DNA from: Dehalococcoidia bacterium
GTDB lineage: Bacteria > Chloroflexota > Dehalococcoidia > Lucifugimonadales > UBA3495
Direction: 5' to 3'
NCBI GenBank assembly: GCA_022825745.1
Contig: JAJDWF010000146.1
Span: 1 to 43,210 of the forward strand
Length of the DNA: 43,210 bases
A model generated the notes under the pieces. It was not told where the DNA came from and ran no database searches. It saw only the letters and a list, made by a program, of their open reading frames with translations. The position numbers and the translations under genes were made by a program. Every line of letters starts with the position of its first letter. Position 1 is the first letter of the stretch. Shown piece by piece: positions 23,251 through 32,123 of the stretch.

Positions 23251-26200
23251 ATGACTACCACACTCAACGATACCGCAGATAGCGTAGCCGCCTCGTTGCG
23301 CGAGGGGATGCGGCACATCTCCAGCCGGGGGCAACTGGTCAACGAAGCGTCCACTCTGTCGCTGCTGATACAGCCGACGCTCAATGCGCTGGGCTATCCG
23401 GCGACGCACCGGATACCGGAGTACGGCGAGCAGCGGAACCGCCTTGACGAAGCCTGCTTCCTCAACGTGGTCAATTCCAGCCCCGGCCACGCCGCCGTTA
23501 TCGTCGAGGCCAAAGAATACGGTACGGACTTTGACAAATCCGTGGGACGCTTCGGCTCCCCTGACCGTCAGATACAGCGTTATCTCAAGCAGCACGCCGC
23601 CAGTGGGCCGAATACGATCGGCGTGCTCACCGATGGAGCCAAATGGCGCATCTACCGACGTGCCGGGAACGCGGCTAATCCCGACGTTGAGTTTCTGGTT
23701 GAGTACGACTTCCAGACGCTAACACAGCCGGAACAATCTGCTCTGGTAGATTTCGCCCCAGACGTGCAGGTGTGGCTACGAGATTTAGTTGACCGACTGG
23801 CCCGCACCAGCATCGATTCTCGTACCATCCCTAGCCGCCGCCCGGCGCAAGTCAATCCGGCCGACGGTCTTTTTGCCGCTATCGCCGAAAACTTGCAGCC
23901 CGACTACATTTTGCGCCAATTGTTGGATGAACCACAGGTGATGGCGCAAACCAACCTGGCCGATGAGGTCGTTCTGCAAGGCATCCGCAAGGATGTGCAT
24001 GATAACGATTGGGAAACCTACGCCTACAGTCCCGCGATTCCCTTGCAGTCCGACAATCCAACGCTGACCGGCAACCGCGCCGTTATTGCCGCCGTACAGT
24101 ATCGCCATGACCCTGCCCTGGGCCTGAGTCGCCCTGACGTTGCTCTTTGCGCTCGAACCTTCGCCAGCGCCAGCGACTCCGCCGCCGCCGTCGTTATGGC
24201 CTACTCCGCCGCGCCTGACGACAGTATCGAGGCCCGCTTGGCCGTGGCCGCTGGCGGCCAAGTCAATATGACTGCGGCTTTTGACCCCACCTTGCCTGCC
24301 CCGTCGGCCCGGACCGCCATCGGACAACTATTGCCGCTGCTCCACGACCCGGGTGATGGTGTGGCTGCCGACAAACTGCTGTCCCCGCTGGAAGCCGCGC
24401 CGCTGCGTCAGCGATTCTACCGTGAAGTCGCCCAATGGACGGGCCGGATGCAAAAGGACAAAGACCGGCCGCAGCGGCAGGCCATTCTCCGCCACCTGGT
24501 GCGCGTGATGTTCGCCTGGATTCTCAAAGAGGAAAACGTCATCCCGCCGGAACTCTTTGAACGCGCCTTCGTCAGCGCCCACTTGGACGACGCCGGGCGT
24601 TACCATGCCGACGTGCTGCGGTTCCTCTTTCACCAGCGTCTCAACGTGCCCCATCCGGTGCGTTCCGCCCACGCCGTCGCCGCCGTACAGGACGCCATGG
24701 AGCAGACGCCGTTTCTCAACGGGTCACTGTTCGCCGAGCATAGCGACGATGATGAGCTGGACATCGCGCCGGCGGATTACTGGAGCGCCGACGAAAATGA
24801 ACCCGGCCTGTTCACCATCCTTTCCCGTTATCACTGGACAATGGACGAACACCGGCCCGGCGAAAGCGAGCAGACCCTTGACCCGGAACTGTTGAGCAAC
24901 CTCTTTGAGCGGCTGATCACCCCCACCGAGGAAGGCACCGAGCCGCCGCTACGCCAGCCCCAAGGCACGTACTACACGCCGGCGGACGTGGCCGACGAAA
25001 TGGTGAAAGACGCCCTGGCCGCCGCCGTGCGGGATTACGCGCCGGACAACGTCAGCGATGCGGAACTTCTGGACCTGTTCGGCAGCGCCGACGCGCCGCT
25101 GCCGGCAATGACGCCGACGCAGCGGGTACGGTTGACCCGGCGCATCAAGGAATTGCGGATTTTCGACCCCGCCGTCGGCTCCGGCGAATTTCTGTTCAGT
25201 ATGCTGTTGGCGTTGCAGCGCGCCTTGGGCAAGCTGGAACCCGACGCCGCCAATCCCGCCGAGGACATCATCAAACGCCAACTGGCCGGCCAGGACATTC
25301 ACCCGCTGGCGGTACAAATCGCACGGCTGCGGCTCTTTATCGCCATCACCGCCGCCCGCCGAAACGAGCCTACGGATGAGCCGCTCCCCAACTTAGAGGC
25401 GCGCATTGTATGTGCCGACACGTTGGAAACTGTCGCCAACTCGGATTGGCGCCCCGACCGTCCCGGCCAGTTTGACACCGCAGACCCCGAACTCATCGCC
25501 GCCCTCACCGCAGTCGGCGAGAATCGGGCCAACTGGTTCGGCGCCCACACCGAGGACGACAAACAGGCGGTGTTGAAACAGGACAAGGACTTACGCGCCA
25601 ACCTCTCTCAGATGTTGAAGCAGAAAGGCGAACTGGTCAGCCCTGAGTTGGTACACTTCGCCGAGTCGCCACTCTATAACATCAACCCTACGCCGGCGCG
25701 CACCGACGCCAGGCTCCTGTTCTATGAAAACCCCTGGCGCGGTTTTGACATCGTTATCGGCAACCCGCCCTACGAAGCGCTGTCCAAGTCCATGGACCGA
25801 GATAGAGTAAACGCGCTGAAAACGGACAAAGGGTATCAGACCACCAACGTGGGCGACCTGTACTCGCTGTTCTGCGAAACGGCGCTGGCGTTGGCAAAAC
25901 CCGCCGGAGGTGTTGTTACGGTGATTGTCCCGCTCTCCATATCATTTGGAGTCCGGCAACGGTCGCTGAGGGCGGTGTTTGAAAGCCGATGCCGTGAAAT
26001 CAATTTACGGCAATACAATAACAACCCTAGTATGATGTTTCATACTACGCCTACGACGCTAGACCCGCGGAACCGACAGCGAGTAACCATCGCTGCCGCG
26101 ATTACAGGTAACTTTGAGCGTGTAATCAGGTCAACGGGACTACAAAGGTGGCCGTCTGACGAACGCGACTTGTGCCTACAGCAGCGCGAAACCGCCCGCT

Positions 26201-26808
26201 TGCCCCAATTCGGAGCTAGTATCCCCCAGCACGTCACTAGGCAATGGCCGCGCATCCCAACGCAAGAATTGGCGGATATGGTTGAGAGGATCGTTGCGCA
26301 AAAGAAAGCCGTTGGGAGTTACAACGGAGCTGGTGGCCTGAATGCAGCTATTCAAGTAGCGGCGGAATACTTCATCAGTACAATCCCAGCGGGTAGCGTA
26401 TCGCCAAGAACGGAGCAATTGCTGGCAGTGCCTAGTGGTGACGACTTGCGCCTGCTAATGGCGGCGCTCAACGGTCACGTCGCCTATGCGTGGTGGTGGA
26501 TGTATGGTGACGGGTTCCACGTGAAATCCAGTGATTTTGCCGCGCTAACCATTCCGGACACTTGGGTTGAAAATCCGCAACCTGCAATAGACATAGGCCA
26601 ACGTCTTATTGACGCCATGCCAGAGTGCCAAGTGGAGATAACCATACACAGGAAAGTCTGGCGCAACGTGAACTTCCATCTCAAGCCGGACTTGATAGCG
26701 GAGCTGGACCGGATGCATATAGCAGCGTTAGGGCTGCCAGAGGAACCGCTGCTGACGCGCCTGCGCATCATGCGTTCCAACTGCTATTGGAACTATCCTG
26801 CCGCGTAG
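23251..26808 (+). CDS. type IIG restriction-modification enzyme (Eco57I-like nuclease-methyltransferase fusion)
   Basis: A single 1185-residue protein appears to hold both activities. The N-terminal third has a PD-(D/E)XK nuclease motif (RLDEACF, then AAVIVEAKEYGTDF near residues 84-97, with a downstream Gln-rich helix). The methyltransferase core starts with motif I FDPAVGSGEFLFSML near residue 637 and has catalytic motif IV IGNPPYEAL near 835, the NPPY pointing to N6-adenine methylation. The last 250 residues would be target recognition; there base composition falls and codon use is less biased than in neighbours, consistent with transfer. No separate specificity, BREX or DISARM gene is adjacent. 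PglX-like proteins of similar length are the main alternative, but the N-terminal nuclease argues for type IIG. Confidence 0.85.
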   Translation: MTTTLNDTADSVAASLREGMRHISSRGQLVNEASTLSLLIQPTLNALGYPATHRIPEYGEQRNRLDEACFLNVVNSSPGHAAVIVEAKEYGTDFDKSVGRFGSPDRQIQRYLKQHAASGPNTIGVLTDGAKWRIYRRAGNAANPDVEFLVEYDFQTLTQPEQSALVDFAPDVQVWLRDLVDRLARTSIDSRTIPSRRPAQVNPADGLFAAIAENLQPDYILRQLLDEPQVMAQTNLADEVVLQGIRKDVHDNDWETYAYSPAIPLQSDNPTLTGNRAVIAAVQYRHDPALGLSRPDVALCARTFASASDSAAAVVMAYSAAPDDSIEARLAVAAGGQVNMTAAFDPTLPAPSARTAIGQLLPLLHDPGDGVAADKLLSPLEAAPLRQRFYREVAQWTGRMQKDKDRPQRQAILRHLVRVMFAWILKEENVIPPELFERAFVSAHLDDAGRYHADVLRFLFHQRLNVPHPVRSAHAVAAVQDAMEQTPFLNGSLFAEHSDDDELDIAPADYWSADENEPGLFTILSRYHWTMDEHRPGESEQTLDPELLSNLFERLITPTEEGTEPPLRQPQGTYYTPADVADEMVKDALAAAVRDYAPDNVSDAELLDLFGSADAPLPAMTPTQRVRLTRRIKELRIFDPAVGSGEFLFSMLLALQRALGKLEPDAANPAEDIIKRQLAGQDIHPLAVQIARLRLFIAITAARRNEPTDEPLPNLEARIVCADTLETVANSDWRPDRPGQFDTADPELIAALTAVGENRANWFGAHTEDDKQAVLKQDKDLRANLSQMLKQKGELVSPELVHFAESPLYNINPTPARTDARLLFYENPWRGFDIVIGNPPYEALSKSMDRDRVNALKTDKGYQTTNVGDLYSLFCETALALAKPAGGVVTVIVPLSISFGVRQRSLRAVFESRCREINLRQYNNNPSMMFHTTPTTLDPRNRQRVTIAAAITGNFERVIRSTGLQRWPSDERDLCLQQRETARLPQFGASIPQHVTRQWPRIPTQELADMVERIVAQKKAVGSYNGAGGLNAAIQVAAEYFISTIPAGSVSPRTEQLLAVPSGDDLRLLMAALNGHVAYAWWWMYGDGFHVKSSDFAALTIPDTWVENPQPAIDIGQRLIDAMPECQVEITIHRKVWRNVNFHLKPDLIAELDRMHIAALGLPEEPLLTRLRIMRSNCYWNYPAA

Positions 26809-26849
26809 CCACACCCACGCGTACCCGCTTTCTCTCGCGGGGAGAATCT

Positions 26850-27130
26850 AATGACACTCTCCCCTTGCCTAAACCCGCCGCCCATCCGTACCATTTAACT
26901 ATCCAACCGCCTAGATCCATCCCGCCGCCCAACTCCAACCCGCGGTCGAATGCCCTACTCGAAACGCCGCTCCCCCAAATCCTTTCGCCGGCCCGCCAAA
27001 ACCGCCTATATCGCCACCAAAACCCGCCCAATCCGCCCCCATTTACCCCCGTATCTCGCCCCAACTCCCTACTCAAATGATAGGAAATGAGCGGAAATAA
27101 GCGGGATTTTGCCAAAATCGCCACCATCCC
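26850..27130 (+). repeat. C/A-rich dispersed element with 10-bp iterons, copy A
   Basis: The 442-base gap between the type IIG gene and the Uma2 gene holds no gene but one copy of a repeated element, also at 34388 and (reversed) at 42235. It opens with TGACACTCTCCCCTTGCCTA, contains CATCCGTACCATTTAAC, is nearly free of G on this strand, and ends in three tandem 10-mers at 27075-27104 (AAATGATAGG, AAATGAGCGG, AAATAAGCGG) then GATTTTGCCAAAAT. C-runs at 27023-27050 give a four-run G-quadruplex motif on the other strand. Confidence 0.8.
27075..27104 (+). repeat. three 10-bp direct repeats closing copy A
   Basis: AAATGATAGG, AAATGAGCGG and AAATAAGCGG stand head to tail with exact 10-bp period, one turn of DNA helix. 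The same block ends the other two copies of the element. Confidence 0.85.
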
Positions 27131-27250
27131 ACCTTACTCCCATGAAAGCCCCTGGTGTGATGGAATCGCCCTTCGCCCCGGCGCGTATGTTTGCCGTCAG
27201 GTATAATTCCGCCATACCTGTCCGCGCCGTCCCGCAGCAAGGAGAGCGCC

Positions 27251-27991
27251 ATGACCACCGCTAACATTTACGTCAAGACGCCGCCGGATCCGGGCCGTTT
27301 CCGACTGCCCGACATCCCACAGCGAGGGCCAGATGAAGTGACCAGCCACAAGCAGCTTACCCACACTGGCCATGCCCACCACTTGGCCGTCCATCTGGGC
27401 AATCCCGAAACCACGCTGGTGACCGCCGACCGTTGGATCATCGCCGCGCCGAGCACCTTTCGGGAACTGGCCCGCTATCCTGACCTGCTGGTGGCCTTTG
27501 ACGTGAACCCGGCGGCCTACGAAGCCAGCAACGGGTACATCATCTCGGAACAAGGCAAGCCGCCGGACTTCGTGCTGGAGGTAGCGTCGGAAAGCACGGG
27601 GAGCCTGGACGTAGGGGCGAAACGGAACGACTACGCCAGGTTGGGGATACTGGAATACTGGCGGTTTGACGAGACGGGGCAGTATCACGGGGCGCGGCTG
27701 GCTGGAGACAGATTGGCGGATGGCGTGTACGTACCGATCCAGATCGACCAGCTGCCGGACGACGTGTTGCAGGGGTACAGCCGGGCGTTGAACGTGTTGT
27801 TGCGTTGGGAGAACGGCGCGCTGGGGTGGCACGACCCGGCGACGCAAGATCACATCGCCACGTTTGAGAGTGAGCGGGCGGCGCGGATGCTGGAGCGCGA
27901 GGCACGGATTCGGGTGGAGGCTGAGCGCAATGCAGCAGCAGCCCGCGTGCGTGAGCTGGAAGCGCAGCTGCAACGGCTGCGCGACGACTGA
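27251..27991 (+). CDS. Uma2-family (DUF820) nuclease-like protein, copy 2
   Basis: This is a close relative of the protein at 11581-12279: both have a long polar N-terminus, then YPDLLVAF (D78), KPPDFVLEVAS (D106, E110), a Lys in GAKRNDYARL (K124), LEYWRFD, and a C-terminal coiled coil (ERAARMLEREARIRVEAE and so on) longer here than in copy 1. The motifs of the PD-(D/E)XK fold are intact. The role of Uma2 proteins is unproven. A promoter TATAAT at 27202-27207 and an AGGAGAG site before the ATG support the start. Confidence 0.88.
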   Translation: MTTANIYVKTPPDPGRFRLPDIPQRGPDEVTSHKQLTHTGHAHHLAVHLGNPETTLVTADRWIIAAPSTFRELARYPDLLVAFDVNPAAYEASNGYIISEQGKPPDFVLEVASESTGSLDVGAKRNDYARLGILEYWRFDETGQYHGARLAGDRLADGVYVPIQIDQLPDDVLQGYSRALNVLLRWENGALGWHDPATQDHIATFESERAARMLEREARIRVEAERNAAAARVRELEAQLQRLRDD

Positions 27992-28092
27992 CCGACCACC
28001 AACGGCGCCTATATTTGCAGTCGGGTATAAATGACGGTGGGCGTGGGGAATGACGGGCCTAGGCGCGCTTTGCCATCGCTGCCAACCTAATC

Positions 28093-28098
28093 TATACT
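28093..28098 (+). promoter_or_regulatory. -10 box of a leaderless promoter for the 281-aa gene
   Basis: TATACT ends 6 bases before the ATG at 28105. The transcript would start at the start codon itself; no Shine-Dalgarno sequence is present. Confidence 0.5.
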
Positions 28099-28104
28099 CG
28101 ACGC

Positions 28105-28950
28105 ATGGACATACAGTTTGAAATCGGCGACCCGTCCCGACCTCGCGGCCACGCCCTGCTCTACTTCCGCGTGGACACCGAACCCGACCACGTTTACGGC
28201 ACCTACATCGTCACCCTGCCCATCACCGCCGACCTCACCAAGTACGTCCCGCCCTTCCTGGCTGCCCACCTGGGCAGCGGCGACACCGGCCCGCTGGCCA
28301 ACTTCGCCGCCTTCGCCATGCCGCCCATGTCCGAGCTTGTCGAGGGCGGCTACGACCGGCTGGTGCAGCTGGCCAACCTGCGCAGCGACGACCTCGTGTA
28401 CGGCGGCAGCATGTTTTCCTACGACCTGGCCCGCATGATGGAGTCCGTGGCCAGCGCCGTGCAGGAATACTCCGACGCCTGGAACGAAGCCGCCGGAGCC
28501 ACCGGCGCCGCTGCCGCGTCCATCCCCGCCGATGACGCCGCCATCGCCCTGGGCGTCCCCGGCCAGCCCGCCGGCGCGTCCGACCCCGACGAAAGCGACA
28601 CCCAGGGTCTCGGCGTCAACGAGGTGCTGTGGAGCTTCATGAGCGAGGGCGACCGCCTGGCCGAAATGGGCCGTCTCCTCGGCCGCCTGCGCTTCGCCCA
28701 GGAGGGCAACGACGCCACGGCCATCGCCGACATCACCGCCGAGATGACCGCCCTGGGACGCCACCTGCCCGACGAGTTCAGCATCGACACCCTGGTCGCC
28801 AACGCCGGCGACACCGGCCCCGTCGCGGCCCAACTGGCCCAGCTCTACCTGGACCGCTGCTACCGCCTGTCCTCCGGCGACGCCGAGCAGGTGCGCCGCA
28901 TCGAGGAGGCCATCCGCAACCTGGAGCGCCGCGGGCCCGCCGGTTCTTGA
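28105..28950 (+). CDS. uncharacterised protein, 281 aa
   Basis: I do not recognise a named domain. The N-terminal 100 residues look like a compact beta-alpha domain (QFEIGDPSRPRGHALLYFRV; GTYIVTLPITADLTKYVPPF), followed by an Ala-rich linker near 135-165 and a helical C-terminal domain (VNEVLWSFMSEGDRLAEMGR and later RCYRLSSGDAEQVRRIEEAI). It is acidic, soluble and has no signal peptide. It is the first gene of a plus-strand group with DUF3500, GYD and a ThDP enzyme, 70 bases ahead of DUF3500, and its leaderless promoter suggests that expression begins here. Confidence 0.7.
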   Translation: MDIQFEIGDPSRPRGHALLYFRVDTEPDHVYGTYIVTLPITADLTKYVPPFLAAHLGSGDTGPLANFAAFAMPPMSELVEGGYDRLVQLANLRSDDLVYGGSMFSYDLARMMESVASAVQEYSDAWNEAAGATGAAAASIPADDAAIALGVPGQPAGASDPDESDTQGLGVNEVLWSFMSEGDRLAEMGRLLGRLRFAQEGNDATAIADITAEMTALGRHLPDEFSIDTLVANAGDTGPVAAQLAQLYLDRCYRLSSGDAEQVRRIEEAIRNLERRGPAGS

Positions 28951-29020
28951 CACCCCCGCGCCGCCGACCCTACACTCCCTCCGTTCCAACCCCAACATCA
29001 GCATCAGGAGGTCCTCCCCG

Positions 29021-30016
29021 ATGACCGAAGCTCGTCTCACGCACCCCCACGCCAAAGTCTCCGCCGCCATGGTGGATTCCGCCCGCCGCTGGCTGGCCAG
29101 CTTGGACAGCGCCCAGCGAGACAAGGCCACCTATCATTACCTCGACGGCGAGCGCATCTTCTGGTACTACCCGCCGCTCAACCGCCACGGGCTGCCCCTG
29201 CGCGACATGACCGAGCAGCAGCGCGCCCTGGCCCTGGAACTCATGGCCACCGGCCTCACCGAGGAGACCAACCGACAGGCCAACCTCATCATCGAGCACG
29301 AACTGGTCCTCGGCCCCCTGGAAGCGGAATGGGGACAGGTCACCTTCTCGCGCGACCCCGAGCTGTACTACTGGACCGTCTTCGGCGAGCCGGGCCGCCA
29401 CGACCCCTGGGGCTGGCGCGTGGAGGGACACCACCTGTCCGTCCACTACAGCGTGTGGGGAGACCAGGTGCTCGCCGTAACGCCCTTCTTCCTAGGCGCC
29501 AACCCGGCCGAAGTCCGCAAGGGCCCCAAGGAGGGCCTGCGCATCCTGGGCCGGCGCGAAGACCTGGCCATCGAGCTGATGGCGACCCTGGACGCCGGGC
29601 AGCGCAGCAAGGCCGTCATCCACGACCAGGCGCCCTGGGACATCCTCGGCTACAACACCAGCAAGCAGCCCGTCCACAACGATGAGGGCCTGGCCGCCCG
29701 TGACATGAACGGCACGCAGCAAGAAATCCTGATGACCCTCATCGCCGAGTACGTCAACGGCGCGCCCGCGCCCGTCGCCGAGCAGCGCCTGGCCACCATC
29801 CGCGAGTCCGGCCTCGACGACTTCCGCCTGGTGTGGGCCGGCGGCCTGGACCGCAGCCGCGACCACTACTACCGCATCCACGGCGGCCAGTTCATAGTCG
29901 AGTTCGACAACATCCAGAACGGGGCCAACCACATCCATTCGGTGTGGCGCGACGTCGAAAACGACTTCGCCCAGGACGTCCTCCGCGACCACCGCCTCAT
30001 GTACCACGTCCTGTAG
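29021..30016 (+). CDS. DUF3500-domain protein, 331 aa
   Basis: The protein matches the DUF3500 family. Recognisable blocks are RHGLPLRDMTEQQRALALEL, the central WGWRVEGHHLSVHYSVWGDQ, TPFFLGANPAEV followed by GLRILGRREDLAIELM, LDAGQRSKAVI and the closing HIHSVWRDVENDF. The function of the family is unknown; hydrolase or binding roles have been suggested only by gene context. An AGGAGG site lies 12 bases before the ATG. It is followed after 35 bases by the GYD gene. Confidence 0.87.
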   Translation: MTEARLTHPHAKVSAAMVDSARRWLASLDSAQRDKATYHYLDGERIFWYYPPLNRHGLPLRDMTEQQRALALELMATGLTEETNRQANLIIEHELVLGPLEAEWGQVTFSRDPELYYWTVFGEPGRHDPWGWRVEGHHLSVHYSVWGDQVLAVTPFFLGANPAEVRKGPKEGLRILGRREDLAIELMATLDAGQRSKAVIHDQAPWDILGYNTSKQPVHNDEGLAARDMNGTQQEILMTLIAEYVNGAPAPVAEQRLATIRESGLDDFRLVWAGGLDRSRDHYYRIHGGQFIVEFDNIQNGANHIHSVWRDVENDFAQDVLRDHRLMYHVL

Positions 30017-30051
30017 CCACCCGGCGCAATCACGAACCACCGGAGCGCACC

Positions 30052-30372
30052 ATGCCCAAGTATCTATACCAAGCCAACTACACATCCGCAGGAATGCAGG
30101 GACTGCTCAAAGAGGGCGGCAGTTCCCGCCGGCAGGTCTTCGCGGACCTCGCCGCGGAGCAGGGCGGCGCGCTGGAGGCGTTCTACTACGCCTTCGGCGG
30201 CGCGGACCTGTACATGGTCTTTGACCTGCCCGACGCCACCACGGCGGCGGCCATCTCGCTGGTCATCACCGCCGGCGGCGCCCTCAGCATCAGCACCGTG
30301 CAGCTGATCACCCCCGAGGAAATCGACGCCGCCGTCAACAAGACCGTCAACTACCGCCCGCCCGGCGCGTAG
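30052..30372 (+). CDS. GYD-domain protein, 106 aa
   Basis: A small ferredoxin-like alpha+beta protein of the GYD family, named for its GxYD-type motif, seen here as FGGADLYMVFDLPD. The opening YLYQANYTSAGMQGLLKEGG and the later ISTVQLITPEE are typical. Members are about 100 residues and of unknown biochemical role, often found next to oxidoreductase genes. The ATG has a weak CGGAG site. A terminator-like hairpin follows. Confidence 0.85.
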   Translation: MPKYLYQANYTSAGMQGLLKEGGSSRRQVFADLAAEQGGALEAFYYAFGGADLYMVFDLPDATTAAAISLVITAGGALSISTVQLITPEEIDAAVNKTVNYRPPGA

Positions 30373-30400
30373 CTCGACGCATCACCATCAACGCAAGCAG

Positions 30401-30424
30401 GGGCGGGTCCGGTACCCGCCCTTT
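30401..30424 (+). terminator. hairpin after the GYD gene, probable terminator
   Basis: GGGCGGGT pairs perfectly with ACCCGCCC around a five-base loop, followed by TTT. The short T-run suggests that it ends transcription only in part, or lets some read into the ThDP enzyme gene. Confidence 0.6.
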
Positions 30425-30454
30425 CCAAGAAAAACTACCCAGGAAGGTGTTGTT

Positions 30455-32065
30455 ATGCCCACCATGACCGGCGGCCAGGCCCTGATGCGTTCGTTGTACT
30501 ACGAAGGCGTGCGCGTGATTTTCGGACTCCCCGGCGTGCAGCTTTACCACGCCCTCGACGCCCTCAACGACGTCCCCGGCATCCGGTTCATCACCACTCG
30601 CCACGAGCAGGCCACCACCTACATGGCCGACGGCTACGCCCGCGCCAGCGGCGAGATCGGCACGGCCTTCATGGTGCCCGGACCCGGCCTGCTCAACGCC
30701 TCCGCCGGCCTCAGCACTGCCTACTCCGCCTCGTCGCCCGTCCTGGTCGTCTGCGGCCAGATTGAGCGCGACCTGATCGGCGTGGACCGGGGCATGCTCC
30801 ACGAGGTCAACGACCAGCAGGACACCATCCGGCCCGTCACCAAGTACGTGCGCCGCATCATGACCACCGAGGAGGCCCCCGAGGCCGTCCACGAGGCGTT
30901 CCGCCAGCTCAAGACCGGCCGGCCCCGTCCTGTGGAGGTCGAAATGCCGCCGGAGACCATGGCCGACCCGGGCGAGGTCACGCTGATCGAAGCCGAGGGT
31001 TACGCCCGGCCCGCCGCGCCCGACGAGCAGGTGGCCGAGGCCGCCCGCATCCTGGCCGGCGCGCAGCGTCCGCTGATCTGGGCCGGCGGCGGCGTCATTT
31101 CATCCGAGGGTTCACAGCCGCTGGTGCGCCTGGCCGAGCGGTTGCAGGCTCCGGTCATCACCACCGCCGAGGGCAAGGGCGCCATCGACGACCGCCACCC
31201 GCTGGCCTTGGGCGCGCTGCGCCTGCGCAACGACCCGGTGGCGAAGAGCGAGCCCAACTTCGACGTGATCCTGGCCGTCGGCACCCGCCTGGCCTTCCCC
31301 GCCTGGCTGGGTGGACAGCGCGTCGTCCAGATCGACATCGACCCCGAGGAACTGGGCCGCAACTATGAGAACACCTACGGCGTGCAGGGCGACGCCCGCA
31401 CCGTCATGGAGCAGGTGGACGCCAGGCTGGCCGAGTCCATCGCGCCTGGATCCCGCCCGTCCATGGCCGACGAGGTGGTGGCCCTGCGCAAGCGCCGGCG
31501 GGACACTGCGCTGACGCCTGAACCCCAGGAGTCGCTGCTGGCCGCCGTCCGTTCCGCGTCGCCGGACGACACCATCCTGGTGTCCGGTATGACCCAGCTG
31601 GGCTACTACGCCCGCGCCTTCTGGCCCACCTACGAGCCGCGCACCTTCATCACGTCCAGCTACTCCGGCAACCTGGGCTACGCCTGGCCCACCGCGCTGG
31701 GCGCCAAGGTGGCCCAGCCCGACCGGCCGGTGGTGGCGCTGTGCGGCGACGGCGGGTTCCTGTTCAACTCGCAGGAACTGGCCACGGCGGTGCAGCACGG
31801 CATCAACGCCATCGCGGTGGTGTTCAACGACAACGCCTACGGCAACGTCCTGCGCGACCAGGTCAACCGCTTCGACGGTCGCGTCGTCGGCGCCGAACTG
31901 CACAACCCCGACTTCGTAAAACTGGCCGAAGCCTACGGGGTCAAAGGCGTCCGAGCCGAAGGCCCCGAAGCGTTGGAGTCAGCGCTGAAGGACGCGATTG
32001 CCGCCGACGCGCCGGCGCTGATCGAAGTGCCGGTAAGCATGATGCCGACGCCGTTTGAGGTGTAA
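30455..32065 (+). CDS. thiamine diphosphate-dependent enzyme, acetolactate synthase/benzoylformate decarboxylase family
   Basis: The 536-residue protein has the three ThDP-enzyme domains. The Pyr domain holds the catalytic Glu51 in TTRHEQATTYMADGYARASG; the central domain reads PLIWAGGGVISSEG and IDIDPEELG; the PP domain has the cofactor motif CGDGGFLFNSQELATAV near 430-446 ending VFNDNAYG. Acetolactate synthase catalytic subunits are longer and usually sit beside ilvN, which is absent, so a 2-oxo-acid decarboxylase or carboligase is more likely. An AGGAAGG site lies before the ATG. Substrate not determined. Confidence 0.9.
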   Translation: MPTMTGGQALMRSLYYEGVRVIFGLPGVQLYHALDALNDVPGIRFITTRHEQATTYMADGYARASGEIGTAFMVPGPGLLNASAGLSTAYSASSPVLVVCGQIERDLIGVDRGMLHEVNDQQDTIRPVTKYVRRIMTTEEAPEAVHEAFRQLKTGRPRPVEVEMPPETMADPGEVTLIEAEGYARPAAPDEQVAEAARILAGAQRPLIWAGGGVISSEGSQPLVRLAERLQAPVITTAEGKGAIDDRHPLALGALRLRNDPVAKSEPNFDVILAVGTRLAFPAWLGGQRVVQIDIDPEELGRNYENTYGVQGDARTVMEQVDARLAESIAPGSRPSMADEVVALRKRRRDTALTPEPQESLLAAVRSASPDDTILVSGMTQLGYYARAFWPTYEPRTFITSSYSGNLGYAWPTALGAKVAQPDRPVVALCGDGGFLFNSQELATAVQHGINAIAVVFNDNAYGNVLRDQVNRFDGRVVGAELHNPDFVKLAEAYGVKGVRAEGPEALESALKDAIAADAPALIEVPVSMMPTPFEV

Positions 32066-32066
32066 T

Positions 32067-32108
32067 CATCCCCTCTTCTTCGATGGGAGAGGGTTAGGGT
32101 GAGGGTGA
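32067..32108. repeat. dispersed CCCTAACCCTCTCCC-type repeat
   Basis: The bases between the ThDP gene and the methyltransferase gene, CCCCTCTTCTTCGATGGGAG followed by AGGGTTAGGGTGAGGGTGAT, match a short repeat found between genes of many GC-rich bacteria. It marks the left edge of the restriction-modification cassette. Confidence 0.6.
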
Positions 32109-32123
32109 TCGCTAGGAGGTACG

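Noticed and set aside
23251-26808. PglX of a BREX system or a DISARM methyltransferase
   Set aside because: None of the partner genes (brxA, brxB, brxC, pglZ, drmA and others) is adjacent and the protein carries its own nuclease motif.
26625-27080. Open frame running past the end of the type IIG gene into the C-rich repeat
   Set aside because: It overlaps the real gene in another phase and its end is Pro/Asn/Thr low complexity from the repeat.
27075-27104. CRISPR array or replication origin from the 10-bp repeats
   Set aside because: Units are too short and have no spacers for CRISPR; no DnaA boxes, dnaA or rep gene is nearby, and three scattered copies argue against an origin.
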